Positions 47,076 through 55,317 of a stretch of DNA of 64,000 bases are shown one piece after another; the stretch's first letter is position 1, and each line of letters starts with the position of its first letter. The DNA is from Oceanicaulis sp. HTCC2633 (GTDB taxonomy: Bacteria; Pseudomonadota; Alphaproteobacteria; Caulobacterales; Maricaulaceae), in NCBI RefSeq assembly GCF_000152745.1, contig NZ_CH672428.1, positions 131,281 to 195,280 on the forward strand, written 5' to 3'. The translations under genes and the position numbers were made by a program. Below the pieces are notes generated by a model. The model was given only the letters and a program-made list of their open reading frames with translations. It did not search any database and was not told where the DNA came from.

Positions 47076-47762
47076 TCAGACCGCGTCCACGACCTTGATC
47101 TGGCGAGCCAGCAGGGCCGCATCGATGGCGGCTTTCTGGGCATCGGTCGCGCCTGAGGGGTAGATCAGATGCTTGCGAACCACGATGGCCAGACCGTTCT
47201 CCAGCACCAGCCCGGTCGCATCCGCGCCATCGGGCACGGTCAGATCGACCAGGGCGATGCCCGCCACGGTCTGGGCGCCATCGACCGCGCTGAGATCGAG
47301 CGGGGCATACTTGCCCGCGCCAGTTTCGGACACGGTGATCGAGAAGCCGTCGCCAACCACGAAATCGGTCGCACCATCGGCGATGGCGAAGGCGATCTGG
47401 CCATTGTCATAGGGCGTGCCCGTAACCGCATCCGCCAGACGATTGCCAGACGGATCGAACACCGCGAAGGTGGCGGTGTTGGAGCCCGCCGAGATCGCCT
47501 CGACACTGTAAACGCCCGGCTGGGCCTTGGCGCCCAGGGCGACGCCAGAGATCGCGCCATCGCCGGTATTGCCGCCATCCGCCGCAGCAGCGATGGACAG
47601 GGCGCCCGACAGGCCAAGGATCAGCCCCAAGGCGATGGACACCGCCGCGCCGGACCCTTGCTTGAACAGGCCAGACGTGCGGGTGAAGGACTGATGGGAT
47701 TCATATTTGACCACATCAGAGGGGGCTTTCGGCTCAGCCCCGGTAGACACCATGAGAGACAT
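47076..47762 (-). CDS. Head decoration protein, gpD family
   Basis: The 228-residue protein contains the gpD fold signature GDGAISGVALGAKAQPGVYSVEAI ... FAVFDPSGNRLADAVTGTPYDNGQIAFAIADGATDFVVGDGFSITV. An N-terminal segment of about 60 residues (hydrophobic GAAVSIALGLILGLSGALSIAAA) and a C-terminal 60 residues make it longer than lambda gpD. It stabilises the expanded capsid. Confidence 0.9.
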   Translation of the reverse strand: MSLMVSTGAEPKAPSDVVKYESHQSFTRTSGLFKQGSGAAVSIALGLILGLSGALSIAAAADGGNTGDGAISGVALGAKAQPGVYSVEAISAGSNTATFAVFDPSGNRLADAVTGTPYDNGQIAFAIADGATDFVVGDGFSITVSETGAGKYAPLDLSAVDGAQTVAGIALVDLTVPDGADATGLVLENGLAIVVRKHLIYPSGATDAQKAAIDAALLARQIKVVDAV

Positions 47763-47843
47763 TGTTCCCTCTTCCTTTCGTGATGGTGGGTGCGAGGGCC
47801 TTTATGGCCGCCCCCGCGAGGGCCGAGCAGGCGAAACCGCCCG

Positions 47844-48410
47844 CTAGTTCCGGAAGGCTGACAGGCTTTTGTGCGCCTGAGACAGCAGCGCATCAGCGCC
47901 CGACGCTTTCGGCGTGGATGAGGCCCCCGACCCCGGCTTCGCCGCTTTCGGCGTGAAGGCGCTGGCGGATTTGCGGAAGTTGCTCTCGCCCTTGGGCGAG
48001 GTCTTCAGCATGTCGAGGGCTTCGGCAGGGGTGAGCTTGCCGCCCGCCACCTTGACCGCGAGCTTGCCGGCCAGGGCTTCGCGGCCCTTGGCCTCGGCTG
48101 AATTGAGGATCTTGTCGGCGCGGGCTTCCGCATCGTCATCCTCGCCATCTTCGGCGTCGGCGGCGTCTTCATCTTCGCCTTCGGCGTTGGCGGCGTCATC
48201 GTCCTCGCCATCAGCGGCTTCGGCGTCGTCTTCGCCCTCGCCTTCGCTGTTGGCGGCGTCATCGTCTTCACCGTCCGCCGCTTCGGCGTCGTCTTCGGTT
48301 TCGGCGCTGGCGGCGATCATCTTGCGGATGTCGTCGAGTTCGGCCTGGGCGTTGGCGTCGCCGCCCGAGGCCTTGGCTGCGAGCGCGGCCATCTTCGCTT
48401 TGAGGGACAT
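47844..48410 (-). CDS. Nested capsid scaffold protein (Nu3-like), internal start
   Basis: Within the protease gene an in-frame ATG at 48410 stands 6 bases after GGAG, and the 188-residue product (MSLKAKMAALAAKASGGDANAQAELDDIRKMIA...) is exactly the scaffold part. Lambda Nu3 is made the same way inside gene C. The start is seen; its use is inferred. Confidence 0.65.
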   Translation of the reverse strand: MSLKAKMAALAAKASGGDANAQAELDDIRKMIAASAETEDDAEAADGEDDDAANSEGEGEDDAEAADGEDDDAANAEGEDEDAADAEDGEDDDAEARADKILNSAEAKGREALAGKLAVKVAGGKLTPAEALDMLKTSPKGESNFRKSASAFTPKAAKPGSGASSTPKASGADALLSQAHKSLSAFRN

Positions 48411-49508
48411 GGGGGTCTCCAACTGACCAGCCGGGGGAACAGAGCGGGCCGATGCGGCCTCATCGCAGGACGCCGCGCGGCTGGCCGCGGCGCTGACGGA
48501 AACGGGATTGGGCGGATTGACCGCAGCGGGCGTGCCCGCCAGCGATTGCGCGACCGCGAAGGCCGCTTCCTCGGTCATCACCGCGTCGATCAGATCGACG
48601 GCCAGCGGGTCCAATTCCGCCGGCGGCGGCGGATCGCCCGCCGTGAAGGTGCGCGCCTCCCATCCGCGAGACTCGCGGACAGCCTCAAGATCGAGACCGC
48701 GACCGAGGGCGAGCTCGACATAGAAGCGGTCGGCCAGATGATCGACCTCGGCCTGGTAGATCGCGGATTCTTCGTCGGTCGGCGCGCGCAGGGGCGATCC
48801 CATATCCTTCAGGCGACCGGATTTGTAGACGTGATATCGCTCGCCCCATTTCTCGAGCGCGCCTTCAAAGTCGAAAAAGCCGATGCGGACGCCGACCGAA
48901 CCGACCATGGCGCCATCACTGGCGAACAAACCGTCGCACTGGGCGGCGAGCTTCATCCCCGCCGAAGCGCATAGCTCATCCGCATGACCGACCAGCGGCT
49001 TGCCGCCATTGGACTGGTTCAGGTTGCGCAAGGCTTGCGCCGCCTCGGCGCAGCCGGCCACATAGCCGCCGGGCGTATCAAAGCGAAGCAGGATGGCGTC
49101 CACGCGCTCATCCTCATTGGCGGCGCGAACCGCCGCGACATAATCGCGATAGCCCGGCCAGTAGCAGCCTGACCACACCCCCTCGAAACCGCGCGACATC
49201 AGAACGCCCTCGATCTCGATCAGGGCGACGTTATCGATCAGGGTGAATCCGGACCGGGTGCGCTCGCCGCCCTCAGCCCATTCGGGGATCTCCGGCGCCC
49301 AGTCATCACGCTCCGCTTGCGGGCGGACGGCGTCGGTCAGGGCTTCGAGCATGTCCGCCGACCCCTGCGCCAGACGCGAGATCAGGCCGGGCTCGACTTC
49401 TGCGCGGCGGGCGTGCGGAGCGAAGTCCGGGTGCAGAAAGGCCGTGTCATGGCCGGACGCCAGCGCAAGGCGCTGCGGCCCGCTCGGCAAGCGGAGAGAT
49501 CGGGGCAT
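47844..49508 (-). CDS. S49 family head maturation protease with C-terminal scaffold
   Basis: The 554-residue protein resembles lambda gpC with Nu3: residues 85-320 are a SppA/S49-type serine protease (DAILLRFDTPGGYVAG, nucleophile Ser182 in ELCASAGMKLA, MVGSVGVRIGFF, general base Lys in YKSGRLKDMGSPLR). Residues 367-554 form an acidic scaffold with a tandem repeat of DDAEAADGEDDDAAN and a basic C-terminal end for capsid binding. The Shine-Dalgarno AAGGAGT for its ATG lies in the end of repeat copy F. An internal start for the scaffold alone is annotated separately. Confidence 0.88.
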   Translation of the reverse strand: MPRSLRLPSGPQRLALASGHDTAFLHPDFAPHARRAEVEPGLISRLAQGSADMLEALTDAVRPQAERDDWAPEIPEWAEGGERTRSGFTLIDNVALIEIEGVLMSRGFEGVWSGCYWPGYRDYVAAVRAANEDERVDAILLRFDTPGGYVAGCAEAAQALRNLNQSNGGKPLVGHADELCASAGMKLAAQCDGLFASDGAMVGSVGVRIGFFDFEGALEKWGERYHVYKSGRLKDMGSPLRAPTDEESAIYQAEVDHLADRFYVELALGRGLDLEAVRESRGWEARTFTAGDPPPPAELDPLAVDLIDAVMTEEAAFAVAQSLAGTPAAVNPPNPVSVSAAASRAASCDEAASARSVPPAGQLETPMSLKAKMAALAAKASGGDANAQAELDDIRKMIAASAETEDDAEAADGEDDDAANSEGEGEDDAEAADGEDDDAANAEGEDEDAADAEDGEDDDAEARADKILNSAEAKGREALAGKLAVKVAGGKLTPAEALDMLKTSPKGESNFRKSASAFTPKAAKPGSGASSTPKASGADALLSQAHKSLSAFRN

Positions 49509-49516
49509 TTTTTCTG

Positions 49517-49705
49517 GACTCCTTCGGCCCGTCCGGGCCTGCAGGTTCCGCGCATCAGCGCGGGCGGGCGTTCGCCCTTGCGGGCCGCTGCGCAGCCCGA
49601 TGTGAGTGATCGCCCCTCGGCGGGCGAAGTCCGCCGCAAGCGCGACCGCGCGCCCGCAGCGAAGCGAGGACCGCAGGCCGAGGAACTAAAATCCCCGAGG
49701 AGCTA
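49517..49705. repeat. Structured GC-rich intergenic repeat, copy F
   Basis: Located between the protease and portal genes. Core direction as in copies A, D and E (ttcgcccttgcgggccgctg, tgtgagtgatcgcccctcgg, cggcgggcgaagtccgccg). The gggccgaaggagtc module is at its left end and in the minus direction, supplying the ribosome site of the protease gene. Confidence 0.85.
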
Positions 49706-49708
49706 AAA

Positions 49709-51406
49709 CTACTTCCGCGGCGTCTCTTCCTCATCCCGGCCCGAGGCCGAAGCGGCCATGGTTCCGATATCGCCCAGCTGGAGCCCGGCGCGCTGGATGG
49801 CGCGATTGTCCCGGGCGGAGCGGGCGACCACTTCGTCGAAGTTCTGGCCGCGACGGGCGGCGATGTCGGACGGAGCGGCGGAGAGATTCTCGACTTCCAT
49901 GCGGTCGCCCGTCGCCTCTTTCACCGGATCCACATATTCCCGGCCCGGGCCGATATCCTGCCCCGAGATATAGGCGGCAGGGGCGTCCCAGATGGACGGG
50001 GCGCCGGGCGGGACCGCCAGCTCGCCCCTGTCATAGGCCTCTTGCAGGACGGCGAGGCGCAGGGGTCGCACCGCATGCAGACGAAGGACCGTGCGCTCGC
50101 GCTTGATGGCGCGGAAGGCGTCATTGATCTCGGTGCGGGCCGAGCTGAAGGTGGTGCGCGAGAAATCCCGCGTCGCCATGGAATAGCCCAGACCCAGCGG
50201 CATGCCCGCCTGCAGCGCCAGGAAGGACATGGCGTCCACCCATTCATTGGCCGAGCGGGTTTCGGAGTTCCATTCAAGCTTGTCGCCCGGATAGGGCTGA
50301 ATGACGCGCGAGCCCGCCACGGTGCCGACGCCATATTCCTCGTAATAGCCGACACGGTTGGCCAGAACCTCGCTGGCGTTTTCTGCGCCGAGAACTTCAA
50401 TCAACGCCTCGGGGTCGGATATGGCGCTGGTGTATTGCGCCACCACCAGCGCATTGATGATGCGGGCGCGGCGTTCGGCCTCGCCCATATCGCGGAAGGC
50501 GGCATAGGCCCCGAGCGCTGCGACAAAGTCGGAAATGCCGCGCGACTGACCGGCCCGGCGCTGTTTGAAGACATGCAGGACGCAGGGTCGGGTGTCGGTT
50601 TCAAAGCCCGGCGTGCGGACCGGATACCAGCGGCCGGCGAACCGGCCCATGACCCCGGCGAGGCCGATATCATGGGGGTGCGCATCGAGGATGTGATAGG
50701 CGATGGGACGGCCCCGATCATCGCGGGCAATGCCCGCGCGGACATCCGCCGCCAGCGCCGTGTAGGTTTCGCCCTGCCCCTCGATGACGATCTCGCCGCC
50801 CGCGCCATCGGGCCAGCCCGCAGGCTGGGCCAGGCGGTCGGGATCGATCACCTGAAGCCGGGTTCCAAAGGTTTCGGATTCGGCGTCAAACAGGATCAGC
50901 GCCACGGCCTCGCCCTCGGCCGCGATATAGTTGCGGGCCAGCAGATCGAGCTGCAGATCCCAGGGCAGTCGCTCTTCCCAGTCATTGCGGGCGAGCGGAT
51001 CAGACGCCCAGCGCCGCCACGCCTTTTCAATCGAGCGGGCGAGCGCCTCGTATTCCTCGGAGGCGGGATCCAGACCGAACACATCGGCATCGGGGGCGGA
51101 CTGGAACTGCCAGCCCTCGCCCACCAGAAGGGACAGCTTTTGCTCCACCCCCGAAGCGGCGAGCGGTTCATTGCGGATGACATCGCGGATCCGGGCGACA
51201 GCGGTGAGCCGGTCGCCCAGCCAGTCGGCATCGCTGGAGCCGTGCGAGGTGAAGGAACCCGCAAACTGGGTATCGAACGGATCGCCCGCCGCATGGGCGC
51301 GGCGCGGCATGCGATTGACCATCAGGCTGTCGGCTTTGGGCGCCGGGCGCGAGGACGCATCGGCGCGGCGCTTGCGCACGCGCTGGCGGGCGATGGCGTT
51401 GGACAT
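49709..51406 (-). CDS. Portal protein, lambda gpB family
   Basis: The 565-residue protein contains the lambda-family portal pattern: WLGDRLTAVARIRDVIRNEPLAASGVEQKLSLLVGEGW, LDLLARNYIAAEGEAVALI, LQVIDPDRLAQP, YHILDAHPHD, the RRAGQSRGISDFVAALG region and MPLGLGYSMATRDFSRTTFSSART. It forms the dodecameric DNA channel at one head vertex. It lies between gpW and protease genes as in lambda. Confidence 0.93.
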   Translation of the reverse strand: MSNAIARQRVRKRRADASSRPAPKADSLMVNRMPRRAHAAGDPFDTQFAGSFTSHGSSDADWLGDRLTAVARIRDVIRNEPLAASGVEQKLSLLVGEGWQFQSAPDADVFGLDPASEEYEALARSIEKAWRRWASDPLARNDWEERLPWDLQLDLLARNYIAAEGEAVALILFDAESETFGTRLQVIDPDRLAQPAGWPDGAGGEIVIEGQGETYTALAADVRAGIARDDRGRPIAYHILDAHPHDIGLAGVMGRFAGRWYPVRTPGFETDTRPCVLHVFKQRRAGQSRGISDFVAALGAYAAFRDMGEAERRARIINALVVAQYTSAISDPEALIEVLGAENASEVLANRVGYYEEYGVGTVAGSRVIQPYPGDKLEWNSETRSANEWVDAMSFLALQAGMPLGLGYSMATRDFSRTTFSSARTEINDAFRAIKRERTVLRLHAVRPLRLAVLQEAYDRGELAVPPGAPSIWDAPAAYISGQDIGPGREYVDPVKEATGDRMEVENLSAAPSDIAARRGQNFDEVVARSARDNRAIQRAGLQLGDIGTMAASASGRDEEETPRK

Positions 51407-51408
51407 GA

Positions 51409-51639
51409 TCAGACCCCCACAGGACGGTTGGGACCGCGACGGCCCTGGGCGCGGGCGAGCTCGCGCTCGAGCAGGCTGATCTGGTTGCGGATCGATTGTT
51501 CCAGATCCTTGCCAGAACCACGACTGATCTCGCGGTCGCCATGCTTGAGACGGTCGGCGCGGGCCGGGTCCAGCACCTCATCCAGCCGGGCACGGTATTT
51601 CTGGAGATCAGCCTCGATCTCTGCGACTGTTCGCGCCAT
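51409..51639 (-). CDS. Head-tail connector, gpW-like
   Basis: The 76-residue protein (MARTVAEIEADLQKYRARLDEVL...IRNQISLLERELARAQG) is helical and small like lambda gpW and lies just ahead of the portal gene (two-base gap). AAAGGAGA precedes the ATG at 51639. A longer in-frame frame upstream (to 51855) is antisense to the inserted plus-strand gene and is not real. Confidence 0.8.
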   Translation of the reverse strand: MARTVAEIEADLQKYRARLDEVLDPARADRLKHGDREISRGSGKDLEQSIRNQISLLERELARAQGRRGPNRPVGV

Positions 51640-51673
51640 AGGCGATTCTCCTTTGCAGGATGGGGCGGGCGAG

Positions 51674-52414
51674 ATGGACGAGAATGGCGATGCGCCGGAG
51701 CATAAGTGGGTGCGGTGGCGGAAGCAGCTGCAAAGCCATGACCGAAGAACATTTATGCTCGGCGGCTGGCTGACCCTCATTGGCATTCTTCTTATTTCAG
51801 CCGGTTGGTTCACCGGCATTGTGGCCCCGAACCCTATTTCTGCTTTTCTGGACAAGCTGGGTTGGGCCGCGTTTCAGCTGGGCGCAGCTGTGATACTCGT
51901 TAACTTCTTATTAGCGAGAGCGCGGGCTGAAGCCTTCAAGCCCCTGATCACAGAGGCACAGTTTGAGCTGAAGCAACTGACGGCTACCGCCCTCAACCCG
52001 ATCTTCCTCAAAGGCCCACTTCAAAGCCTCGGAAGGGGCGAACCCATGGACGTTCGCAAGCTGGACCAGCGATTGAGGGACCGAAGAGAACTCATCCGCT
52101 CTCATAGACGAGATACGATCCTTCGCACCGGAGTTGCGGTCCAGCATGATCAGGTGACGCTGGATATGGCGAGCGCCATTCTCGACGCCATCAATGCGGA
52201 AGACGATGCAGCACGCTACCTGATCAGCGCGGCTCACCAGCCAGTCTACCTCAAGAGCCTGCCAGTGAAACTCGAGACACTTCAGCAGGCGTATAAAAAG
52301 CTGAATACGTTTGAGCACTTTGCAATGCAAAGCGAGGTTCAGTCGGTAATCGACGCCATCCCAGCCGCGATCGACCGACTTAACCAGAATTCAGCCGCCC
52401 CAGACGCGCCATGA
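51674..52414 (+). CDS. Two-helix membrane protein on the opposite strand (phage moron)
   Basis: The 246-residue product MDENGDAPEHKWVRWRKQLQSHDRR... has two membrane helices (about 28-50, LGGWLTLIGILLISAGWFTGIV, and 60-82, KLGWAAFQLGAAVILVNFLLA) and a cytoplasmic helical domain of about 160 residues (FELKQLTATALNP..LDMASAILDAINAEDDAARYL). It interrupts the head operon between terminase and gpW, is read against it, overlaps the 3' end of the terminase gene by 35 bases and starts 34 bases from the gpW start. Its DNA is visibly less GC-rich than the flanks. These are marks of a late-acquired, self-expressed lysogeny gene such as superinfection exclusion. No known family is recognised. Confidence 0.75.
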   Translation: MDENGDAPEHKWVRWRKQLQSHDRRTFMLGGWLTLIGILLISAGWFTGIVAPNPISAFLDKLGWAAFQLGAAVILVNFLLARARAEAFKPLITEAQFELKQLTATALNPIFLKGPLQSLGRGEPMDVRKLDQRLRDRRELIRSHRRDTILRTGVAVQHDQVTLDMASAILDAINAEDDAARYLISAAHQPVYLKSLPVKLETLQQAYKKLNTFEHFAMQSEVQSVIDAIPAAIDRLNQNSAAPDAP

Positions 52415-54533
52415 CGGTGTCGCGCTTGGCGGCGCCGCCGGAGGTTTCTGCCTTCGGCGCGGGCGCGCTGACGGGGCGGTCGAACAGGTCATCCTGATTT
52501 CCGCGCGCGGCGTCGATCAGGGCCTCGACATCGGCCCGGCGATCTTCCCATTGCTGATCAGACCAGGAGCCGCGCCGCCCCCGGCGCGCGCCGATATATT
52601 CGAGCAGGCAGACCGATTGCACATCGGTGTCGAACCAGTGGTTATCGCCGCGCGCCACCCAGATCTGGCGCACAAATCCGGTGGATTTTGAGCGTTCTTC
52701 CTTGAGGTATTCAGAGGTGAGCTGCTGGAACAGCGCCTCTTCCGCCTCGCCCGGAAAGAAACAGAAGCCCGGCGGCGGGCCCGCCTCGCCGATCTTGTCG
52801 AGGGTGCGGGCGTAGCGGGTGACGAGGATCTGTTTCGCGGGCCAGGTGCCGGTGTGCCAGACCTTGAGCCCGTACTTTTTCTTCTTGCCGGTCTTGCCGA
52901 CCTCTTTCTGTTCGGTGCGGGCGATCAGCGGCTTGGTCCAGCCCGGATCGCCCACCAGCACCTTGGCGCCCAGATGGTGATTGCGGGTGACCCATTTATG
53001 CACCGCATCGGTGTTATAGCGGCCATCGACGCCGATGCCGTCGAACCGGATATGAGCGCCGCCGGGCAGAGGCGCGCCACGCTGGGCGACCACATCGAGC
53101 TTGGGCCAGGCGCCCTTGAAGGCCTCCGCCGTTTCACCGGCCAGAAAGCCCCAGTCGAGATACCAGCCGCGCTCGTCCGCGTCGTATCCCTTGATCAGGT
53201 AGTAGAGGCCGTCGCGCTGCACATCGACCGTCAGAGTGAAGACCAGAGGGCCCCAGGCGCCCTCGCCCCTGGAGAACTCGGTCGTGCGGCGGGCGTAGAG
53301 CTTCTCCCAGTCCGGGGTGAGGGTTTCGACCTCATACGGACGGCCCAGATCGAGATTGATGAAGACCATCTCGGCCTTGGGATCGCCCTTCGCGTCGGCC
53401 TGTTTCTGGGCCAACATCTCCCATGTGAGGAAGGGGTTCATCTCGCCGGTGATCCAGAAGCCCGGACGCATGGCGTAAACGCCGAGATCGCGGGTGAGCC
53501 AGCGCTCCGCCTCGGCCTCTGTCTCGATCACGCGGGGCGGTTTGACGCCGTCAATCTCGCGGGTGTGAATCCAGATCCCGCGCGCATTCATGGCGCGCTT
53601 GTCAGCGTGGCTATGCTCGCACCCGCAGGCCGGGCAGTCATAGCGGACATTCCAGGGCGGGCCGTCCTCGGCGATCTCCATATCCTCGATCCGCAGATCG
53701 AAGCGCGCCTCGCAATGGACGCAGCCCATATACCAGCGGCCCCTTGAGCTGGCCTCGTATTTGGCGGTGATCACGCAGCCGCGCAGGATCAGCGGTGTGG
53801 AGATATCGAATTTCTTTGCCCGGCCCAGCGCGTAATTCAGATCGACCCGCTTGTCGGAGATGGCGATGGGATGACCCTCGCCGCCGGCGTCTTCCTCCCA
53901 ACCCGAGATGTCATCGCGGATCAGGAATCGGACCGTGTGCTGGCGAAGGGTGTTAGGGCTTTCGGCCCCGGCCAGCATCAGATAGGAGCCGTTCATGAAG
54001 CGGATCTTGAGCCCGGTCGATCCGCCCTCGGTCCGGGCCGACCGTGGCAGGACCGAGCCGATAATGCCCTGCTCCGCATCCCCGCCCAGCGCCGGACTCG
54101 CCTCGATGATGGGCCAGAACTTGTTCTCCGCCCATTGCTTGGCCTGCCCCAGCGTCGGCTGGATCATCATGGCGGGCGCGCGCATATTGGACAGGACGCC
54201 CGCAAGGAACAGGTCGGCGGTGACCGTGCCGCCCGACTGGGCGCACTTGATCATCACCACGTCCTGACACGGATCCTCGGGGCTCAACCGCGCCAGCGGC
54301 TCGACCAGGAACGGCGCAGTCGTATGACGATACGGACCGGGTTTGGGCGAGCCTTCCGGAAAGCGGATATGAGCCTCGGCCCAGCTGCCCGGATCAAAGG
54401 GCGGCGGAGGCGCAAGGGCATCAAGCGCCGCTGCCTCAACCGCCAGGGCGTTCATTGTGAACACATAGGCCGGATCGGACGCGAAAGCGGGATCCGGCGT
54501 GAACTCAGACTGAGGCGATGACCCGTCAGGCAT
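52380..54533 (-). CDS. Terminase large subunit, gpA family
   Basis: The 717-residue protein has the gpA order: N-terminal ATPase (DVVMIKCAQSGGTVTADLFLAGVL as Walker A-like, PTLGQAKQWAENKFWPII, RFLIRDDISGWEEDAGGEG for Walker B), a zinc-finger-like pair (CVHCEARFDL, CPACGCEH) and a C-terminal nuclease (DGIGVDGRYNTDAVHKWV and following Asp residues). It cuts and pumps phage DNA into the head. ATG at 54533 overlaps the small subunit gene by 8 bases but lacks an obvious ribosome site, suggesting coupling. Confidence 0.92.
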   Translation of the reverse strand: MPDGSSPQSEFTPDPAFASDPAYVFTMNALAVEAAALDALAPPPPFDPGSWAEAHIRFPEGSPKPGPYRHTTAPFLVEPLARLSPEDPCQDVVMIKCAQSGGTVTADLFLAGVLSNMRAPAMMIQPTLGQAKQWAENKFWPIIEASPALGGDAEQGIIGSVLPRSARTEGGSTGLKIRFMNGSYLMLAGAESPNTLRQHTVRFLIRDDISGWEEDAGGEGHPIAISDKRVDLNYALGRAKKFDISTPLILRGCVITAKYEASSRGRWYMGCVHCEARFDLRIEDMEIAEDGPPWNVRYDCPACGCEHSHADKRAMNARGIWIHTREIDGVKPPRVIETEAEAERWLTRDLGVYAMRPGFWITGEMNPFLTWEMLAQKQADAKGDPKAEMVFINLDLGRPYEVETLTPDWEKLYARRTTEFSRGEGAWGPLVFTLTVDVQRDGLYYLIKGYDADERGWYLDWGFLAGETAEAFKGAWPKLDVVAQRGAPLPGGAHIRFDGIGVDGRYNTDAVHKWVTRNHHLGAKVLVGDPGWTKPLIARTEQKEVGKTGKKKKYGLKVWHTGTWPAKQILVTRYARTLDKIGEAGPPPGFCFFPGEAEEALFQQLTSEYLKEERSKSTGFVRQIWVARGDNHWFDTDVQSVCLLEYIGARRGRRGSWSDQQWEDRRADVEALIDAARGNQDDLFDRPVSAPAPKAETSGGAAKRDTVMARLGRLNSG

Positions 54534-55302
54534 GAGCGGCGACACGCTCGGCGGCGCGTTCCTCAGCGGCGATGCGAGCCTCGCGGGCGGCTTCGGCGAG
54601 TTCTGTTCGCGCCTCGGCAATATACTGGTTCAGAACCTGATTGACGCCCGCCATGATCGCCTTGCGTGCCCGGCCCGGATCATCCGGATTCGCCTCTTCC
54701 GCAACCAGACCGGCGAGCTGCACCAGGGAGTCCCGCAGAGCGCCCATGCGCGCCGTCTCCCGGAAGCGGACTTCAGACACCGGAACGAGCTGGCCGAGCT
54801 TTTCCTTAACGGCGAGCTTTTTCAGCTGGAGGTCATGAAGCACCATCTGCGCCTTGGCGGCGCTGACGGTGTCCTGCACCCGGTCGCGCTTGCTGGGCTG
54901 CGCCTCTTCAGACGGGGTGTCATCCGCCGCCCCGGACGAGTGGGGCTGGTCTAACAGGGCGGCGGATGACTCTGACGTCGCGTCCGGGACAGAGACGGCG
55001 GCGACGGCAGGCTGGTCAGCGCCGGGCGCAGGGGCCAGGCGCTTTAACGGGTTCTGGTGATCGGCGCGGGCGCGATCGGATGCGGCCGCATCGATGAGCT
55101 CTTTCCCCTCGCGGGTCGGGTCGGGCGCGAAGACCAAGAGCCCGTCCTTTTTCCATTTGCTGGCGGCGGCGCGGGTGAACGGTTCGCCCGAATCCGGATT
55201 GGTCCGCGCGGCGGCATAGGCTGCGCCGCTCTTGAAATAGGCCGGGGAGCCGTCCGCCAGCTTTGCATTCGGATCGATCGGCAGCGCAGGGGAGTCAGTC
55301 AC
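54526..55302 (-). CDS. Terminase small subunit (putative)
   Basis: The 258-residue protein begins with a DNA-binding-like N-terminal part (SGAAYAAARTNPDSGEPFTRAAASKWKKDGLLVF, helix-turn-helix character as in Nu1), a disordered Pro/Ala/Ser linker and a long helical C-terminal part (VQDTVSAAKAQMVLHDLQLKKLAVKEKLGQLVP) for self-assembly. Position ahead of the large subunit supports the role. GTG start with GGGAGG 10 bases upstream. Confidence 0.78.
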   Translation of the reverse strand: MTDSPALPIDPNAKLADGSPAYFKSGAAYAAARTNPDSGEPFTRAAASKWKKDGLLVFAPDPTREGKELIDAAASDRARADHQNPLKRLAPAPGADQPAVAAVSVPDATSESSAALLDQPHSSGAADDTPSEEAQPSKRDRVQDTVSAAKAQMVLHDLQLKKLAVKEKLGQLVPVSEVRFRETARMGALRDSLVQLAGLVAEEANPDDPGRARKAIMAGVNQVLNQYIAEARTELAEAAREARIAAEERAAERVAAHA

Positions 55303-55317
55303 GGGGGTGCGGCCTCC

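Noticed and set aside
42880..49705. Insertion sequences or MITEs between structural genes
   Set aside because: The repeats have no transposase and no clear target-site duplications could be seen by eye; they are recorded as a structured repeat family, with mobility left open.
50042..51673. Plus-strand frame continuing upstream of the membrane gene at 51674
   Set aside because: This part is antisense to the portal gene and has shadow composition; the real protein begins at ATG 51674, where helices and normal codon use start.
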